DNA from: Pseudonocardia sp. 73-21
GTDB lineage: Bacteria > Actinomycetota > Actinomycetes > Mycobacteriales > Pseudonocardiaceae
Direction of reading: 5' to 3'
Assembly: GCF_001899645.1 (NCBI RefSeq)
Contig: NZ_MKVV01000001.1
Span: 27,772-59,775 of the forward strand
Length of the DNA stretch: 32,004 nucleotides
Program-made: the position numbers and the translations under genes
Shown here: in pieces, positions 25,289-32,004 of the stretch
Layout: every line of letters starts with the position of its first letter
Numbering within the stretch: position 1 is the first letter of the stretch
Notes under the pieces: generated by a model
Database searches by the model: none
Told to the model about the DNA's origin: nothing
The model's input: the letters and a program-made list of their open reading frames with translations, nothing else

Positions 25289-25690
25289 TCAGTCGTCGTT
25301 CCGCAGCGCCGCTCGCAGCACGTTCTGCTCGCGCGGCGACACGTGCCGGACGAAGTGTAGGAGAGCCGCGTCGACGTCGGGTGCGGTGTAGAGCAGCGAG
25401 TGCAGGACCTGTGCGGCGGCCTCCTCGCGGCTGTGCGCGGCCGTGTAGAGGAACGCTCGGCCCTCGGGACGCCGATCTGCCCATCCCTTGCGGCGGAGCT
25501 TCTCCAGCACCGTCTGGACGGTGGTGTAGGCCAGGGTGCGCCGTGTGGTCAGGATGGTCAGCACGTCGCGGGCCGAGGAGGGCGCGTCCGCCTGCCACAG
25601 CACCTCGAGCACCGCCATCTCGAGCTCGCCGAGGCCGAGCGAACCAGGGCTCGGGTGGTTCTCCTGACCCGGATGCCGGGGACCGCTCAC
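25289..25690 (-). CDS. BlaI/MecI/CopY family transcriptional repressor
   Basis: A 133-residue repressor with the family's winged helix: LGELEMAVLEVLWQADAPSSARDVLTIL, recognition-helix region AYTTVQTVLEKLRRKGW (about 55-70) and wing (ADRRPEGRAFLYTAA), then a C-terminal dimerisation part (about 86-130). BlaI dimers bind short inverted repeats and are removed by proteolysis triggered by an M56 membrane peptidase, encoded divergently here. The start is GTG 25690, preceded by GGAGGGGAG; the frame stays open upstream but without a ribosome site. It ends 22 bp from the convergent Lgt-like gene. I see no copy of the five-site motif in its own promoter, so it may not be autoregulated by it. Confidence 0.93.
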   Translation of the reverse strand: MSGPRHPGQENHPSPGSLGLGELEMAVLEVLWQADAPSSARDVLTILTTRRTLAYTTVQTVLEKLRRKGWADRRPEGRAFLYTAAHSREEAAAQVLHSLLYTAPDVDAALLHFVRHVSPREQNVLRAALRNDD

Positions 25691-25791
25691 GAATGCTCCC
25701 CTCCAAGATCCTGTGACGCCGACTCGTAGCGGGGCCGGCAATCCCGGACCCCGGGTCAGCATACGGTGCGATTTCCGGCCGGGGGACATCT

Positions 25792-25819
25792 AACCGCCGC
25801 CGCCGGGGCGGCGGCGGTT
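25792..25819. promoter_or_regulatory. Perfect 13-bp hairpin in the blaI/M56 intergenic region
   Basis: AACCGCCGCCGCC and its exact complement are separated by two G residues, giving an extremely stable stem. It lies 54 bp before the candidate leader peptide and 128 bp before the M56 start. It could be a bidirectional terminator, an attenuator in the M56 leader or a protein-binding palindrome; sequence alone does not decide. Confidence 0.5.
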
Positions 25820-25873
25820 GCGGGTAGCTTGAGCGGGGTCGCGTCGAGCGCGACCGACGGTGAGGGAGTTCCG

Positions 25874-25951
25874 ATGGGCATGGGTGAGTTGTGCTCGGCC
25901 GCGCGTGTCCGATCGCGGGGGCCCGGCCCGGCCCGGCTCGGGTCGACATGA
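25874..25951 (+). CDS. Possible 25-residue leader peptide coupled to the M56 gene
   Basis: ATG 25874 is preceded by GAGGGAG about 5 bases upstream. The frame (starting MGMGELCSAARV) ends at TGA 25949-25951, overlapping ATG 25948 of the peptidase by the ATGA arrangement used throughout this window. The M56 start has no convincing ribosome site of its own, so coupling would explain its translation. No homology is recognised. Alternatively, M56 starts at GTG 25891. Confidence 0.35.
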   Translation: MGMGELCSAARVRSRGPGPARLGST

Positions 25952-26883
25952 CCACGACCTTGGCGGTTCTGCTGGGTGCCATCTTCGTGAGCGCGGCGGC
26001 ACCCCGGTGGCTGCGCCGCGTCGAGTCCTCCCAGGTGCAACCGTCGGTGACTCTGTCCTGCTGGTGGTCCGTCGTCGCCGGGGTGATCGGCGCCGTGGTC
26101 GTCGCGCTCGTGCTCCTCGTGCTGCCGGACCGGGCCGGGGTGAGCCTGCTGGGACAGTTCGCCGACGTCTGCGTATCGGCGTTAGGACACGCCCGCAACC
26201 CGCGGCTCGAGGAGGTGCTGGCCCTCGGGACGGCCGCCGTGCTGTGTGCTGTGTTCCTGCGGGTGCTCTACGTGGGCGGGTGGGCGGCGGTGCGCCGCAG
26301 GCGTCACGTCCGGGGGCATCTCGACCTGCTCGGGCAGTTCGGCCGGTCCGAAGCGCAGATCCTCTGGGTGCCCCACGACACCCCGCTGGCGTTCAGCGTC
26401 GCCGGACGGCGGCCCGTCATCGTCGCCACATCGGCGCTCGACGACGACCTCCCGGTGGAGTCGGTCCGCGCGGTGCTGGCCCACGAGCGTGCTCACCTCG
26501 CAGGCCGGCACCACTTCCAGATCGCTCTCGCCGACGCGCTGGCAGCCGCCGCACCGGGGATCCCGCTGTTCGCCCACGCTCCGGGCGCTGTCCGTCGCCT
26601 GGTCGAGTTCGCTGCGGACGCCACGGCCGCGCGGCTGCACGGGAACGACGCGGTCGTCCTCGCGCTGGGGGTCATGGGGCATCAGACCGGGCCTCCCGGG
26701 GGCCTGGCGATGGCGGGTGACGATCTGGACGCGCGGCTGCGGCGGCTGGGCCGGCCTGCTCGGCCGGCCGGCCGGGGCCGCACCGCGGTGGTCCACATGG
26801 GCGGTGTGGCCACGTCGGCGGTGCTTCCCGCCATCGCTGCCGCAGCCATGGTCGTCTCCGTTGGCCTGGTGGCGTGCGTCTGA
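25948..26883 (+). CDS. BlaR1-like M56 family membrane metallopeptidase
   Basis: 311 residues with TMs near 1-18, 38-59, 92-110 and the C-terminus. The M56 zinc-peptidase motif HERAH (H179, E180, H183) follows VRAVLAHE, and the downstream LVEFAADATAA supplies E220/D224 as the third-ligand region. In BlaR1 this domain, once activated, leads to loss of the BlaI repressor. There is no extracellular penicillin-binding domain, so the inducing signal is not beta-lactam binding of the classical kind. The pair BlaI plus short M56 resembles mycobacterial Rv1846c/Rv1845c. Start at ATG 25948 by coupling to the short ORF before it; GTG 25891 is possible. It ends 5 bp from the convergent small membrane gene. 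Confidence 0.9.
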   Translation: MTTTLAVLLGAIFVSAAAPRWLRRVESSQVQPSVTLSCWWSVVAGVIGAVVVALVLLVLPDRAGVSLLGQFADVCVSALGHARNPRLEEVLALGTAAVLCAVFLRVLYVGGWAAVRRRRHVRGHLDLLGQFGRSEAQILWVPHDTPLAFSVAGRRPVIVATSALDDDLPVESVRAVLAHERAHLAGRHHFQIALADALAAAAPGIPLFAHAPGAVRRLVEFAADATAARLHGNDAVVLALGVMGHQTGPPGGLAMAGDDLDARLRRLGRPARPAGRGRTAVVHMGGVATSAVLPAIAAAAMVVSVGLVACV

Positions 26884-26887
26884 CCGG

Positions 26888-27148
26888 CTACTTCGTGCCG
26901 AGCACGATCAGCCCGATGACGACCAGTGCCCCGCCGGTCGGGTAGCCGGTCAGCAGGTCCTGCATCGGGAGCCACTGGATGTTGCCCAGGTGGACGACGA
27001 CGTGTGACAGGACCACCGCGGAGCCGAGTGCGATCAGGCTGAACGCCGCGATCCTGCGCCTCCTCCAGCGGCGGTACTGCTCGGTGAAGGTCGGCCGTCG
27101 GGGCGTGACGGGCTCGTCGCCCCGGTCCGAACTGTTCACCCTGGGCAT
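26888..27148 (-). CDS. Small two-TM membrane protein of unknown function
   Basis: 86 residues: an Arg-rich cytoplasmic N-terminus (EQYRRWRRRRI), TM1 with two histidines at its outer end (LSHVVVHLGNIQW), a short loop (LPMQDLLTGYPTGG) and TM2 (ALVVIGLIVLG). ATG 27148 has AGGAG about 9 bases upstream. Operator site D begins 45 bp upstream, so I infer membership of the BlaI regulon. The His, Met and Trp residues near the outer membrane face could bind metal or heme, but no family is recognised. Confidence 0.72.
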   Translation of the reverse strand: MPRVNSSDRGDEPVTPRRPTFTEQYRRWRRRRIAAFSLIALGSAVVLSHVVVHLGNIQWLPMQDLLTGYPTGGALVVIGLIVLGTK

Positions 27149-27192
27149 CGACTGGCACTCCTGGGTCTCGTTCTCCGGATCGTCGCACTCTA

Positions 27193-27211
27193 CTCCTATG
27201 GCAAGTAGGAG
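27193..27211. promoter_or_regulatory. BlaI/CopY-type operator, site D
   Basis: CTCCTATGGCAAGTAGGAG has perfect 6-bp arms (CTCCTA/TAGGAG) and the same 7-bp spacer as the other four sites. It lies between the divergent genes at 26888-27148 and 27314-28366. Confidence 0.68.
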
Positions 27212-27244
27212 ACGATGAGGCGTGACGGTACACCGTCGTCCGGC

Positions 27245-27275
27245 TTGACATACCTATAGGGGGTAACCGTATCTT
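27245..27275 (+). promoter_or_regulatory. Candidate promoter with CsoR-like G-tract operator
   Basis: TTGACA (27245-27250) is followed after 19 bp by TATCTT (27270-27275). The spacer contains TACCTATAGGGGGTA (27251-27265), a partly symmetric element like the TACCC...GGGGTA sites of Cu(I) sensors of the CsoR family. The 19-bp spacer could also suit a MerR-type activator. It drives the membrane gene starting at 27314. No csoR or merR gene is in the window. Confidence 0.5.
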
Positions 27276-27313
27276 CACGCGAAGGACTGCGTGACGACGA
27301 AGGTGGTGGGCAG

Positions 27314-28366
27314 GTGAGTGGAACAGAAGCGCGGGCGGTCGCCCGGGTGGTTCGTGACCGGGCAACCGAGGCAGAGGACGCCGTCGCGGCGGGTCTCGGC
27401 TTCGTGATGGTCTCCTCGGTCCACCTGGACGGATGGGCGCATGTCAACCGGCCGGGTCTCGATACGTTCTTCACGCCGTGGCACGGCGTGCTCTACGCCA
27501 GCTTCGCGTTGTACGCCCTGTTCGTCGGCCTCATGGCCGGGCGGCGGGCTCGGAGGGGAGAGGGCCTGGCGCTGTCCGTCCCGTCCGGCTACGCCGCGGC
27601 TCTCGGCGGTATCGGCCTGTTCGTGGCCGGTGGTATCGGCGATCTCGGGTGGCACCAGGCGTTCGGTGTCGAGGCGGGGATCGACGCCCTGGTCAGCCCG
27701 ACACACCTCGTGCTGCTGGCCGGCGGGATGCTCATGGTCACCGCACCGGCCCGGTCGATGGTCCTGCGTGGCTCTCCGCTCACGGGGGCAGGCAGGCTCG
27801 CACTGGCGCTGTCGGTCGGCGCGTCGGCGGCATTGATCGGCTTCTTCGTGAGCTACCTGTCGGTGTTCGTGGACCCGAGAGCTGTCCAGCCGTTGACGTC
27901 GTTCCCGGAAGGCACGGCCGCACACGAAGCCGCCGAGCTACCCGCGATCGTCGGGCTGGGCGGCTATCTGCTGATCACCGCCGCGATCCTCGGCCCGGTG
28001 CTGGGTCTGTCCCGGGCCCTGCGGACCGTACCCGGCGGTGTCTCCACGGTGGCGGTCGCTTCCGTCGCGTTGTTGGGTGCCGGGTTGTCTGGGTACCGGT
28101 ACCTGGTGCCTGCCCTCGCGGCGGTCCTCGCCGTGGCCGTCGCAGAGGTCGTGCGGTGGCGGATGCCCGGTATGCCGCGCCGCTGGTTGTGGTGGGGTGG
28201 CGGGCTGCCTGTCGCCGTCTGGACCGGCCAGATGGGCGGGCTCGCGGTGACCGACGGGATCGGTTGGAGCGCTGAACTCTGGGCCGGTGTTCTCGTGCTG
28301 ACCGCGCTGGGCGGCGTCGCGGTCGCCCTGCTGTCCGAGCCGGGGCGGCCTGCGGCTCAGCCGTGA
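27314..28366 (+). CDS. Polytopic membrane protein with conserved-looking His motifs, unknown function
   Basis: 350 residues with about eight to nine TM segments. Histidines with acidic neighbours cluster in the first half: SVHLDGWAH (H37, D39, H43), TPWHGVLYASF (H57), GDLGWHQAFGVEAGID (D110, H114, E120) and SPTHLVLLAGG (H131), with another in GTAAHEAAELP near 215. This spacing suggests a metal or heme site within or near the membrane, perhaps a metal transporter or oxidase-like protein, but I do not recognise a named family. GTG 27314 has a GGTGG-type site upstream. It is controlled by a promoter with a CsoR-like element and by nearby operator D. It overlaps the convergent kinase gene by 10 bp. 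Confidence 0.75.
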   Translation: MSGTEARAVARVVRDRATEAEDAVAAGLGFVMVSSVHLDGWAHVNRPGLDTFFTPWHGVLYASFALYALFVGLMAGRRARRGEGLALSVPSGYAAALGGIGLFVAGGIGDLGWHQAFGVEAGIDALVSPTHLVLLAGGMLMVTAPARSMVLRGSPLTGAGRLALALSVGASAALIGFFVSYLSVFVDPRAVQPLTSFPEGTAAHEAAELPAIVGLGGYLLITAAILGPVLGLSRALRTVPGGVSTVAVASVALLGAGLSGYRYLVPALAAVLAVAVAEVVRWRMPGMPRRWLWWGGGLPVAVWTGQMGGLAVTDGIGWSAELWAGVLVLTALGGVAVALLSEPGRPAAQP

Positions 28367-29946
28367 AGCAGCGGCTTCGAAAGCCGTTGCGCCGGCGTTC
28401 CGTACGGCGACGTCGGAGGGTCCTGTCGGGCGTCGTCCGTGCGCACCGGCATCGGCGGTACCGGTCGGGCCTGCGGGCCGCTGGCGCCGCCGATGGGCGG
28501 GCGGATGTCGCCCGCGGGCGCTGTGGGAAGGCGTACCCGGAACAGCGCGCCGCCGCCCGGTGCGTCGTCGATCTCGACCGAGCCGTCGTGGGCCGCCACG
28601 ACCTCCGCGACGATGGCCAGCCCCAGCCCCGAGCCGCCGTCGGACCGGGCGCGGGCGTCGTCGAGGCGGACGAAGCGCTCGAACACCCGGCCCCGGTCGG
28701 ACACCGGCACGCCGGCCCCGTCGTCGGAGACCTCGACGACGGCGTCGCCACCCTCGCGCCGCACCGTGACCAGCACCCGCGTGGACGCGTGGCGCCGGGC
28801 GTTGTCGACGAGGTTGCGGACCACGCGCGCGAGCTGCCCGCGGTCGCCGATCACCCGCACGGGCTCGGCGTGCACCTCCGCAGGGACGCCGCCGTCACCG
28901 GGGCGGACGCGTTCGGCGTCGGCCACGTCGTCGAGGTCGACCTCCTCACGGCGGGGCTGCAGGCCGCGCTCGTCGGCGCGCGCCAGCAGCAGCAGCGCGT
29001 CGACCAGGCGGTTGAGGCGCTCGGTCTCGCCCCGCAACGCGACGACCGTGGCCGCGTCGGACTCGCGGGTGGACGAGCCGTCCTGCATCAGCTCCAGGCC
29101 GGCGGCGATGGTGGCGAGCGGGCTGCGCAGCTCGTGGCTGGCGTCGGCCACGAACCGGCGCTGCACCCCCTGCGCGTCCTCCAGCCGGCTCAGCATCTCG
29201 TTCATGGTCTTGGCGAGCCGGCCGACCTCGTCGCGCGCGAGCGGCACGGGCACCCGTTTGCCCAGGTCCTTCTCGGTGAGGCGCGCGACCTGACGGCGGA
29301 TCGCCTCCACCGGCCGCAGCGCCCGGCCGGCGAACTCGTAGGTGGCGATGCCCGTGACGAGGATGAGGATCGGCACGCCGACCAGCAGGGAGAACACCAG
29401 CTCTTCCGTCGTGCGGCGCACCGTGGTCAGCGGCTCCGCGACGTAGACGTAGGCGGGCAGGCCGAGCGTCTGCGTTCCCTGCGCCACCAGCACCGTCTCG
29501 ACGCCGGTTCCGTTCGAGGAGAAGAGCACGAAACCATCCCTGACGATGGTCTGCCCGTCCTCAGGACGCAGATCTGTGACAGGACGCCCGTTCGACTCGC
29601 TGTTGCTGCCTTCAACCCTGGTCAGCGAACCACCGGTGTCCTGCGGGTAGTCGACGAGTGCCTGCACCGTCGCCTCGCTGGAGCGAGCCAAGGAATCCAC
29701 GGCCTCGAACGCATTCCTGCCGGGCTCTCCCATGTAGTTGCCGCTGATCCGCTCCGCGATGTCCCGCGCTTCCTGCTCAGCGGCTGACTGGACGGCGCCG
29801 CGGAGCGACCAGCCGACGAGCAGGACCAACGCGGTTCCGGCCACGACGAGGGTGGTCGTCGCTATGGCCGCCGCGGCGGCGGCGGCGGCCGCCCGCACCC
29901 CACGGCGAGCGGCCACGGAAGGAGGTGGTGCTCCGCGGGCGCTCAT
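28357..29946 (-). CDS. HAMP-domain sensor histidine kinase without an adjacent response regulator
   Basis: 529 residues: TM1 (about 27-48), extracytoplasmic sensor (about 50-180), TM2 (about 184-205), HAMP (about 206-258), HisKA with phospho-acceptor His271 in VADASHELRSPLATI, and HATPase boxes N (NLVDNARRHA), G1 (DDGAGVP) and G2 (GGSGLGLAIV). A Pro-rich C-terminal tail of about 50 residues is extra. The ATG start at 29946 overlaps the pabAB stop by 4 bp, so translation is coupled to aminodeoxychorismate synthase, an unusual arrangement. The partner regulator is not in the window. The sensor domain is not recognised; it is rich in Ser, Asp and Gly. Confidence 0.93.
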   Translation of the reverse strand: MSARGAPPPSVAARRGVRAAAAAAAAAIATTTLVVAGTALVLLVGWSLRGAVQSAAEQEARDIAERISGNYMGEPGRNAFEAVDSLARSSEATVQALVDYPQDTGGSLTRVEGSNSESNGRPVTDLRPEDGQTIVRDGFVLFSSNGTGVETVLVAQGTQTLGLPAYVYVAEPLTTVRRTTEELVFSLLVGVPILILVTGIATYEFAGRALRPVEAIRRQVARLTEKDLGKRVPVPLARDEVGRLAKTMNEMLSRLEDAQGVQRRFVADASHELRSPLATIAAGLELMQDGSSTRESDAATVVALRGETERLNRLVDALLLLARADERGLQPRREEVDLDDVADAERVRPGDGGVPAEVHAEPVRVIGDRGQLARVVRNLVDNARRHASTRVLVTVRREGGDAVVEVSDDGAGVPVSDRGRVFERFVRLDDARARSDGGSGLGLAIVAEVVAAHDGSVEIDDAPGGGALFRVRLPTAPAGDIRPPIGGASGPQARPVPPMPVRTDDARQDPPTSPYGTPAQRLSKPLLHG

Positions 29947-32004
29947 CGCCGGGAGTGAACCTCGACCGTTGCGCGCGGCTCATCTCGGTATGCGGCGTCG
30001 CTGCTGTCGAGCAGGCGGGTCATGTTGCGCGCCTTGACCCTGGTCTCCTCGAACTCGCCGTCGGGGTCGCTCAGCGCGATGATCGCGCCGCCGACGCCGA
30101 ACCGGACCTCGCCACCCGTCACCACGGACGTGCGGATGACGATGCTGAGGTCCACCGAGCCGGTGAGCGACAGGTAGCCCAGCGCGCCGGAGTACACGCC
30201 GCGGGGGCCGGCCTCCAGCTCGTCGATGATCTGCATGGTGCGGATCTTCGGGGCCCCGGTCATCGAGCCGCCGGGGAAGGCGGCCCGGATGCAGTCGACG
30301 GCGGTGACGTCGTCGCGCAGCTGGGCCCGCACGGTGCTGACGAGCTGGTGCACCGTGGCGTAGGTCTCCACGTCGAAGATCTTGGGCACCTCGACGGAAC
30401 CGGGCTTCGCGCAGATGCTCAGGTCGTTGCGCACCAGGTCGACGATCATCAGGTTCTCGGCGCGGTCCTTCTCGCTCAGGGCGAGGTCGTCGCGCAGCGC
30501 CTGGTCCTCCTCGGCCGTGGCGCCGCGCGGCCGGGTGCCCTTGATCGGCTTCGACTCGACGGCGCCCTCGGCGGAGACCGACAGGAACCGCTCCGGCGAG
30601 GTGCTGAGCACCGACAGGTCGCCCATCTTCAGGTACGCGGCGAACGGCGCCGGGCTCTCGCGGCGCAGGAAGCGGTAGGCCTGCCACGGGTCGATGGTGC
30701 CCTTGGCGGTGACCATGTTGGTCAGGCAGACCTCGTAGGTCTCGCCGGCGTGGATGGCCCGCTGGCAGTCCTCGATCAGCTCCAGGTAGCGGTCGCGGTC
30801 GTGGCGCAGCTTGAGGTCGCCGATGTCCGAGCTGATCTCGGCGGCGCCGCGATCGTCGTCCGCGTCGACGGGCAGGTTCTCCAGCCGCTGCCACGTGGTG
30901 TGCATCCACTCGTGGGACGGCATGTCGTCGCCGTCCTCGGCCAGCGCCAACAGGTGCACCGTGCCGGTGGCGTGGTCCACGACCATGGCCCGGTCCGCGA
31001 AGATCATCGCGGCGTCCGGGTCGTTCGAGCGGTGGGCGCGGTCGCCGCCGCACTCCGCCTTGAGCTCGTAGCCCAGGTAGCCGACCCAGCCCAGCGCGAA
31101 CGAGAACGGCAGGTCCGGGATGGTGACGTCGAGCGAGCGCAGGTCGGCGTCGAGCCAGTCGTAGAACCCGCTCTGGAGCACCGAGGTGCCGGTCGCGTCG
31201 GTCAGGGCGATCTCGCTCGTCCACACATCGGCCTTGGCGACGCGGGCCAGCGGGCCCGAGGCGTCACCGAGGATGGAGAAGCGGCCCAGCGTGGGGTCCT
31301 GCTTGCTGCTGTCGAGCCAGAAGGAGTGCTCCGCCCCGCCGAACAGCTCGCGGAACGCGGTCTCGACCGGCAGCACGACCTCGCGGCTCTCGGCCAGCAC
31401 CGTCAGCCGGCGGAAGGGCGCGACCTGACGGTCCCGGACGGGGATCGCCGGCGCCGTGGCGGAGGCCTCGCGGGGGTGCTCCGCACGCCAGGCCCGGGTG
31501 AGCTCGGCGAAGTTGCGCAGCAGCTCCATGCCCTGCTCGGTCTGGATCGACTCCGGGTGGAACTGCACGCCCCACGCCGGGCGGGTGCGGTGCCGGATGC
31601 CCATCACGAGGCCGCTCTCGGTGCGCGCGGTGACCTCGAGGTCGGCGGGCACCTTCGTGACCGTCAACGAGTGGTAGCGGACGACGCGCAGGGGGTTGGG
31701 CAGGCCGGCGAACAGGTCGGCGTCGTCGTGCAGGACGTCGGACTCGCGGCCGTGGTACGGCTCCGGGGCGAGATCGACCTCGCCGCCCCACATCAGTGAC
31801 AACCCCTGGTGGCCGAGGCACACACCGAGGAGCGGAATGGGGGAATGCAGAACGGCCTCACGGCTGAAACCGAAATCCGCTTCCCGTCCGGGATGTCCGG
31901 GTCCGGGGGAGACCACCACATTGTCGAATGCACGAAGATCGTCGACGGTCCAGCCGGGTTCGTCGTTGTGCACGACGGTCGGCTCGCACCCGTTGATCTC
32001 GGCC
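29943..32004 (-). CDS. pabAB: Fused aminodeoxychorismate synthase PabA-PabB (5' end beyond window)
   Basis: At least 686 residues, open to the window edge. The N-terminal glutamine amidotransferase half shows VVVSPGPGHPG, the catalytic Cys motif LGVCLGHQG and FHPESI. The C-terminal chorismate-binding half has VCLTNMV, ESKPIKGTRPRG, LMIVDLVRNDL and PGGSMTGAPK. Lys in PIKGT is the PabB signature (anthranilate synthase TrpE has PIAGT), so it makes 4-amino-4-deoxychorismate, for folate or a p-aminobenzoate-derived metabolite. The frame continues upstream of 31973 (EINGCEPTVV), so the gene is only truncated by the window. Its stop overlaps the kinase start. Codon use looks like that of its neighbours. 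Confidence 0.94.
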   Translation of the reverse strand, partial: AEINGCEPTVVHNDEPGWTVDDLRAFDNVVVSPGPGHPGREADFGFSREAVLHSPIPLLGVCLGHQGLSLMWGGEVDLAPEPYHGRESDVLHDDADLFAGLPNPLRVVRYHSLTVTKVPADLEVTARTESGLVMGIRHRTRPAWGVQFHPESIQTEQGMELLRNFAELTRAWRAEHPREASATAPAIPVRDRQVAPFRRLTVLAESREVVLPVETAFRELFGGAEHSFWLDSSKQDPTLGRFSILGDASGPLARVAKADVWTSEIALTDATGTSVLQSGFYDWLDADLRSLDVTIPDLPFSFALGWVGYLGYELKAECGGDRAHRSNDPDAAMIFADRAMVVDHATGTVHLLALAEDGDDMPSHEWMHTTWQRLENLPVDADDDRGAAEISSDIGDLKLRHDRDRYLELIEDCQRAIHAGETYEVCLTNMVTAKGTIDPWQAYRFLRRESPAPFAAYLKMGDLSVLSTSPERFLSVSAEGAVESKPIKGTRPRGATAEEDQALRDDLALSEKDRAENLMIVDLVRNDLSICAKPGSVEVPKIFDVETYATVHQLVSTVRAQLRDDVTAVDCIRAAFPGGSMTGAPKIRTMQIIDELEAGPRGVYSGALGYLSLTGSVDLSIVIRTSVVTGGEVRFGVGGAIIALSDPDGEFEETRVKARNMTRLLDSSDAAYRDEPRATVEVHSRR

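Noticed and set aside
25345..25375. TAGGAG half-site resembling the regulon motif
   Set aside because: It lies inside the blaI coding sequence and lacks a CTNCTA partner 7 bp away.

Overview
This is about 32 kb of very GC-rich DNA from an actinobacterium. Frequent GTG starts, 4-bp ATGA/GTGA gene overlaps, twin-arginine and lipobox signals, an RipA-like NlpC/P60 protein and a fused PabA-PabB all fit. The gene content is reminiscent of Pseudonocardiales, but that placement is inference. No tRNA, rRNA, CRISPR array or insertion sequence was seen.

Layout. (1) 79-2744, metal homeostasis: a CDF-type Zn/Co exporter, the cobalt-transport pair CbtA/CbtB and a divergent histidine-phosphatase-like protein, with two ArsR/SmtB-type palindromes in the promoters. 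(2) 2943-5712: a SAM methyltransferase and a GT39-like membrane glycosyltransferase. (3) 5696-9912, minus strand: a copper-type envelope set of DUF305 lipoprotein, multicopper oxidase, Asp-box lipoprotein and a lytic wall enzyme. (4) 9967-19298, minus strand: a 12-gene, almost gap-free operon encoding System I cytochrome c maturation (CcmA, B, C, a 38-residue CcmD-like protein, E, F, H, I), two thioredoxin-fold proteins, an Lnt-like apolipoprotein N-acyltransferase and a DUF6153-like protein. (5) 19403-20679, divergent: ccdA coupled to a vanZ-like gene. (6) 20658-23813, minus: three secreted wall hydrolases (NlpC/P60, M23, M15-like). (7) 23932-25266: an Lgt-like membrane protein with a non-standard N-terminal domain. 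(8) 25289-26883: a BlaI/CopY-family repressor and a divergent BlaR1-like M56 peptidase. (9) 26888-28366: two membrane proteins of unknown function. (10) 28357-32004: a histidine kinase with no adjacent response regulator, translationally coupled to a PabAB fusion cut by the window edge.

The most interesting signal is a 19-bp motif, CTNCTA-N7-TAGNAG, found five times and each time between genes: 2806-2824, 19333-19351, 23829-23847, 23877-23895 and 27193-27211. Several copies contain a -10-like TACTAT. The copies sit in front of the methyltransferase/glycosyltransferase pair, between ccmA and ccdA, between the wall-hydrolase cluster and the Lgt-like gene, and between the two unknown membrane genes. 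The BlaI/M56 pair lies among them. I infer one local regulon in which an M56 protease relieves BlaI repression of cytochrome c maturation, extracytoplasmic thiol chemistry, lipoprotein acylation and wall remodelling. The M56 protein lacks a penicillin-binding sensor domain, so the signal is unknown; copper or envelope/redox stress are guesses.

The longest stretches without a confident gene are 25691-25947 (strong hairpin plus a possible leader peptide), 2745-2942 and 27149-27313 (both hold operators). None exceeds 300 bp.
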